Positions 58,201 to 64,000 of a stretch of DNA of 64,000 bases are shown in pieces (the first letter of the stretch is position 1; every line of letters starts with the position of its first letter). The position numbers and the translations under genes are program-made. The stretch is taken from NCBI RefSeq assembly GCF_030247185.1, contig NC_080572.1:96211198-96275197 (forward strand), given 5' to 3'. The notes under the pieces were generated by a model. That model ran no database searches. It was not told the DNA's origin and saw only the letters and a program-made list of their open reading frames with translations. The DNA is from Malaya genurostris. Lineage: Eukaryota; Arthropoda; Insecta; Diptera; Culicidae.

Positions 58201-58840
58201 TGTCGAAAAAGTAATGCAATGTTGCGTTTTCTCCTACGACTGGAAGTAAGATTGATTCATTTTCAATGTCAGAAATGAAGTCCGCATTACGTTGATTGAA
58301 GTCGCCAAAAATATGAAGCTTTACTTTAGGTTCCATATTCGAAATAATTGTGTCTAAAGATTGAAAGAATAATTCAAAAGAGAATTTGTTCGCATTTTCG
58401 GGTGGGAAGTAGACAGAGCAGTAAATATGTTCTTCTCCCAATATTGAGACTTTGGCCCATACATGCTCAAATTCTTTATATTTAGGAGTAATAATTTCTT
58501 CAGAAGGAAAGCAAGAGTTTATGGCTATGAGGACTCCACCTCCAGATTTTGTCTGACGGAGAGATAAATTTCGGTCGTGCCGGAATACGTTAAAATTATT
58601 TCCAAAGACTTCTTCGCTGCTAACACTTTCATCCCAGCTGCTTTCAGTTCCAAGGATTACGTCGAAAGAGGAGGTTATTAAATTTTGATGAATTTCTTTT
58701 ATTTTGGCCGGGCTTTTCATGCGGTTGAAATTTTGGCAATAGACCAAAATTTCAGTCACATTTTGTCTATGAAGCGAAGAAGTTTTTGAGAATTCTGGAA
58801 TACTTACATTACTAATTCCTGTTTCTATTCCTTCGTCAAA
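55224..58840 (-). pseudogene. CR1/L2-like ORF2 (endonuclease-RT), frameshifted
   Basis: The frame is open upstream of the GTG at 58759 and overlaps the ORF1 stop. Endonuclease motifs are YCQNFNRMKS, ILGTESSW, SGGGVLIAIN, VYFPPEN and FGDFNQRN, with FHTAIEY where SDH is usual. RT follows in other frames: GPGPDSIPPIFLKNL, NYRGIAIISC, LYTDFSKAFDRIDIPLL, GVPQGSHLGPLLF and IYADDMKLF near 56700. Frameshifts lie near 57790, 57125 and 56850 at least. The C-terminus (STYVRPILEYCSLVWNPY, then CEHLDLGMS) continues past the hAT insertion in phase and ends at 55224. Confidence 0.82.
55696..56340. mobile_element. 645-bp non-autonomous hAT-type element
   Basis: The 8-base GTACTGTA is duplicated at 55688-55695 and 56341-56348. 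Ends are CAGAGATGGC and, reversed, CAGAGATGTC. An 8-bp duplication with CAGAG-type short inverted repeats is the hAT signature (family knowledge). There is no transposase. Removing it and one duplication rejoins the RT frame exactly (KILYS to TYVRP), so it inserted after the RT sequence existed. Confidence 0.87.
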
Positions 58841-58848
58841 GGGGGTCG

Positions 58849-61106
<2,258 letters not shown>

Positions 61107-61109
61107 TCA

Positions 61110-62740
61110 AATCCAAAAGAACCAATTTTACCTGTTAGTCACGATACACAGGTTCATGCACGAATACATTCGAAAACCTTTTCCGTTTATATTGTCTAGC
61201 AAGCTGACGAAACTGTTGCAAGAAAATATGAAGAAATAATACACCATTTCCCGAAATTGCACCTCGGCAACAGCTGCGCCCGCCAATTTCTGGCAGGCTC
61301 CAGTGCCAACTGGAAAGGAAGTCTGCAAGCTGCAAAAAGCGAAACGATGAAGACAAGAAAAAAAAACAAGCAATGAGACACTTTTTCGCTCAAGGTAAGT
61401 AAAGTGCAAACTACTGTATAGGTAAAGAAACATATAACAGTCCATTTCCGATCGCTATCCGCATCCCCAGTCAGGGTGAGAGTATAAAACAGCAGCACCC
61501 GAATTGATTTCCATTTTATATCATTATAAAATTTACATACTCTCCAACGAGCTTCGCCGGATATCTGCTGGATCGCGATTCCTGCCAGGCTGCCGGTGAA
61601 AAACCATTCCACGTGAAACTACCTAGCAGTGCCAGAAGTGCGATTGGAAGCCGGTTTCCGTCAAGCGACGTTCGAAACTTCGAAGTGCAGCTTCTCGGCT
61701 ATTCCCCTGCCAAGCAGAAAAACCGTCGAGAATAATGCCATTTAGTGTTTTATTCCGCCTCTCAAGGTGGTAGCCATGCGGGTGGAAGGTTCAACCAATA
61801 TTGAGACAAAGCATTCGGGATAAAAGCGGATGTGGGAATGCGAAATCGAGGAAGGATCCAGATGTTGCATGCACAGTTCGGCGATGTATGCATCGGTGCC
61901 GAAGGAAGCACCGCCGGTGTCGAAGCAGCGGAAGCGTGGTTTGGAGCAAATAAAAATGAAATCTACATTCCATTGGAGCAGATCCAAGCTGGTTCTTGGT
62001 GACGCGAGGGCGGAAATACGCCGGAATCGAATTGATGGATGGGATTATAAAAGTACTGGTGAGCTTTTTATTGTAACCTTTACTTTTCATCCGTTGGCGC
62101 GTAGTTTTTAGCGTTACAGAAAAAGTTGATCCACCCGTTTTAGCTTCGCAGAACGAGGAATGAATTCAATGCTTTGATTGAAACTGGGTCAAAAAGTGAA
62201 TCGTATTTTATGGAGATATCTATTTGCTGACGATTCCGTGCGTTCCTGAGGGGTTTTCGTTGCATTAGTGCCAATGCGATTATCAGCGTTGGATGTTAAA
62301 TCAACCTTCAGCAGTGGGCCGTGAAACAACTCAAATTCCAGTAAAGAGCATACTTTCCAGTTTTTAGCGCTATTTTATCCAGGTCAACAATCAACAACTG
62401 CACGGACATTTTGATTTACACGATATACAACAAAACTCCAAATGACGATTTTATTCATCATTGTATTCATCTTGAAGAGCATTGGCTGTCAACTACGCCT
62501 ATTTTATACGACGATTTTTCCTCAGTTTAAAGAAACATTTCAGTCCCTTCGATGACCACATCATTCGATGCTAATCTATTTCCAGCAAACATTTGTGTTT
62601 AATCTAAGAACAGAAAACAATCGCTAGGGGCAATACCTGGCGAATATGGTGGATATGTTAGCGAATTCGAATTTCAATGTATAGAATTCAGTCAACGTAA
62701 CGATCTATAAGAAAACGCGACTCTCACTTCGGAGACATAT
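61110..62740. other. Unassigned sequence
   Basis: Mixed composition, GC-richer at 61240-62060 with short open frames on both strands (for example 61830-62111 plus). No domain recognised. It may contain the unrecognised 5' part of the CR1/L2-like element at its left edge. Confidence 0.4.
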
Positions 62741-62744
62741 TGTT

Positions 62745-62850
62745 TTACCTTTCTCATATAAAAAGGCTATGCAATCACTGTGAAAATCGACTTTTCAACC
62801 CAGGCCCGAAGGACCGAATTTCATAAACCATACGATTTAGCTCAGCTCAA
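62745..62850 (+). repeat. Dispersed repeat (CTTTCTCATATA family), short fragment
   Basis: It contains CCTTTCTCATATAAAAAGGC, 'aatcactgtgaaaatcgact' and 'ggcccgaaggaccg', matching 4425-4530. Truncated at both ends. Confidence 0.65.
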
Positions 62851-62930
62851 GTGTTATTCATTTGCTCCCAGTGCCGCGCGCGAAATATTTTTGCTTGTTT
62901 ATTTTAACTATTTTTGTTTGTGTAATCAGT

Positions 62931-63038
62931 ATGAGTTGCGAAATTTGTGCACTGGATACCTCCGTCGACGCAACCATGTGGACATGCGTTGGCTGCCCTC
63001 GAAAATTTCACGCGGCTTGCATCGGTGTTACCATTTAG
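62931..63038 (+). pseudogene. PHD-finger ORF1 stub of a CR1-like element
   Basis: ATG 62931 reads MSCEICALDTSVDATMWTCV then GCPRKFHAACIGVTI and TAG at 63036-63038. The spacing C-x2-C, C-x2-C, H-x2-C is the first half of a PHD finger. After the stop, RGSLRKRETKK continues the frame, so the TAG may be a CAG mutation. The 172-bp hairpin at 63084 follows. It belongs to a different CR1-like family from 37345-38210. Confidence 0.65.
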
Positions 63039-63083
63039 CGGGGTTCTCTCAGAAAGAGAGAGACAAAAAAGCAGATATTCAAA

Positions 63084-63255
63084 GGCTGTCCGCATTAGGC
63101 CAATCCGACCAATCCGAGCTCTCCGGCGTCTCCTTTTTTCTGCTTCGGCTATGGCGGAGCTGCACATGCAGCTGTGTGCATGTGCAGCTCAGCCATAGCC
63201 GAAGCAGAGAAAAAGTCAACGCCGGAGAGCTCGGATCGGCATAATGCGGATAGCC
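63084..63255. repeat. 172-bp hairpin (foldback MITE-like)
   Basis: Arms of about 80 bp: the left starts GGCTGTCCGCATTAGGCC and the reversed right starts GGCTATCCGCATTATGCC. Both share GAGCTCTCCGGCGT and CTTCGGCTATGGC. The loop is a few bases around 63170. The left arm has a small CCAATCCGA duplication. No target duplication was identified. Confidence 0.85.
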
Positions 63256-63315
63256 GTTAATTCTTATGTGCTGCCAAGTTGCGAGGTATGTCAAGAATTA
63301 CTACGATCAGTTTGC

Positions 63316-63465
63316 TTTCACATTTCATCCAAGTCAGTCGATAAAACAAAACTGCTTACGTTCGGGACGAAAGAAACCAAGTACAGTATTGTGTAGTGAA
63401 CAATAGAACGATCTCGAAATGAGTGAACCAAACGAACAAAAGCTACCGCCGCACAGTGGTTCAAA
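63316..63465 (+). mobile_element. 5' end of the MSEPNEQKLPP non-LTR element
   Basis: A leader of about 100 bp containing AGTCAGTCGATAAAACAAAA and ACCAAGTACAGTATTGTGTA leads to ATG 63419 (MSEPNEQKLPP), matching both arms of the palindrome at 49555-50185. Similarity stops after about 12 codons. The likely element start is CAGTTTGCTTTCACA at 63317. Confidence 0.7.
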
Positions 63466-63910
63466 AGCCCAATATCACTTTAATCGCCCTAAAAGTGAGA
63501 TAATAATATTATTTTACCTCAGGGTCAATATAGGAGCTAAGTTACTTCGGCAAAGTTGTTCAGAACATTATTTCAAACAAATTTGCGGAACGTACTATTC
63601 CCGTAACTTGAATGTAATTTATGATATAATGTATTTTCTGAAAAGGGTGTCCTAAAACCAGTTTTTGTACGAAAACACATATATTTTCAATTTATATGAG
63701 TTTTTCATGTTTTACAAAGTTTTTTATCATTAAAAACTACACAACTTTCTTAAACATACTATGCTGCTAGCCTCGAATTAAGTTATGTCATCTTCTGGTA
63801 GAGAAAAGTATGATCAAAACTCATTTTTTAGTTATTTGTATTTATTTTATGTTAGCTGACAATGTTCTTAATCAGCTAGTTCTGAGAAAACACAACAAAC
63901 TATGTCTTAA
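63466..63910. other. Unassigned AT-rich sequence
   Basis: Nothing recognised. Confidence 0.4.
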
Positions 63911-64000
63911 GTGACGGGGATGATCTCCAACTTCAAAGCATACCGTACTGAGCTTCCTATTTTTCTCCCGGAAGTAAAAGTCTAATTTAAAATCGGACGT
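63911..64000 (+). mobile_element. Jockey ORF1 fragment at window end
   Basis: It matches 19108-19197 of the Jockey ORF1 (equivalent to the TVMISDFKAFRTELSTFLPE segment) with several differences, and runs off the end of the window. Its start at 63911 lies inside ORF1, so this copy is 5'-truncated. Confidence 0.85.

Overview
The window looks like repeat-rich nuclear DNA from an insect with a large genome, most likely a mosquito (Culicidae). This is inferred from the mixture of Jockey-, I- and CR1-type non-LTR retrotransposons, a D37E-type mariner relative (a group described from mosquitoes), tRNA-derived SINEs and AT-rich dispersed repeats. No convincing host protein-coding gene, rRNA or functional tRNA was found. 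Nearly every open frame of any length belongs to a transposable element or its debris.

Layout: 0-5.8 kb holds an antisense SINE relic, an AT-rich microsatellite field and an 805-bp inverted-repeat element inside an older dispersed repeat. 5.8-11.3 kb holds a 5' piece of a Jockey element, a SINE, and a 5'-truncated I-like retrotransposon whose long open frame begins inside the SINE. 11.9-13.3 kb is a decayed D37E transposon and 14.35-15.4 kb an antisense Jockey fragment. 16.76-27.5 kb is the centrepiece. A full-length I-like element (ORF1, ORF2 with endonuclease, reverse transcriptase and RNase H) is interrupted in ORF1 by a full-length Jockey element (ORF1 with one stop codon, intact ORF2). 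Both insertions carry clear target-site duplications. 27.5-34 kb is mostly unassigned DNA with one member of a roughly 630-bp repeat. 34.1-38.2 kb is an antisense CR1-like element with a PHD-finger ORF1. 38.3-39.2 kb is the second copy of the 630-bp repeat, carrying a 282-bp MITE that the first copy lacks.

41-45 kb contains a SINE with a 15-bp duplication, Tc1 debris, a 129-bp MITE, and a D37E element split by an 846-bp mariner whose two ends are both 5' ends. 48-50.2 kb has an ORF1-like retrotransposon pseudogene ending in a 308-bp-arm palindrome. 50.8-54 kb is a possible 3.1-kb inverted-repeat element. 55.1-61.1 kb is a second CR1-like element. It carries a 962-bp GTT/AAC microsatellite coding for polyasparagine in ORF1, and a 645-bp hAT-type element with an 8-bp duplication in its RT region. 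62.9-64 kb holds a PHD-finger ORF1 stub, a 172-bp hairpin element, and the 5' ends of two more retrotransposons.

The elements relate by layering rather than by pathway. At least seven insertion-into-element events can be read from duplications or empty sites, giving a relative chronology. The only nearly intact enzyme sets are the Jockey ORF2 at 20.3-22.9 kb and the I-like ORF2 at 23.4-27.1 kb. Their RT catalytic boxes read FCDD and LADD in place of the usual Y/FADD, and each variant is shared by a second copy.
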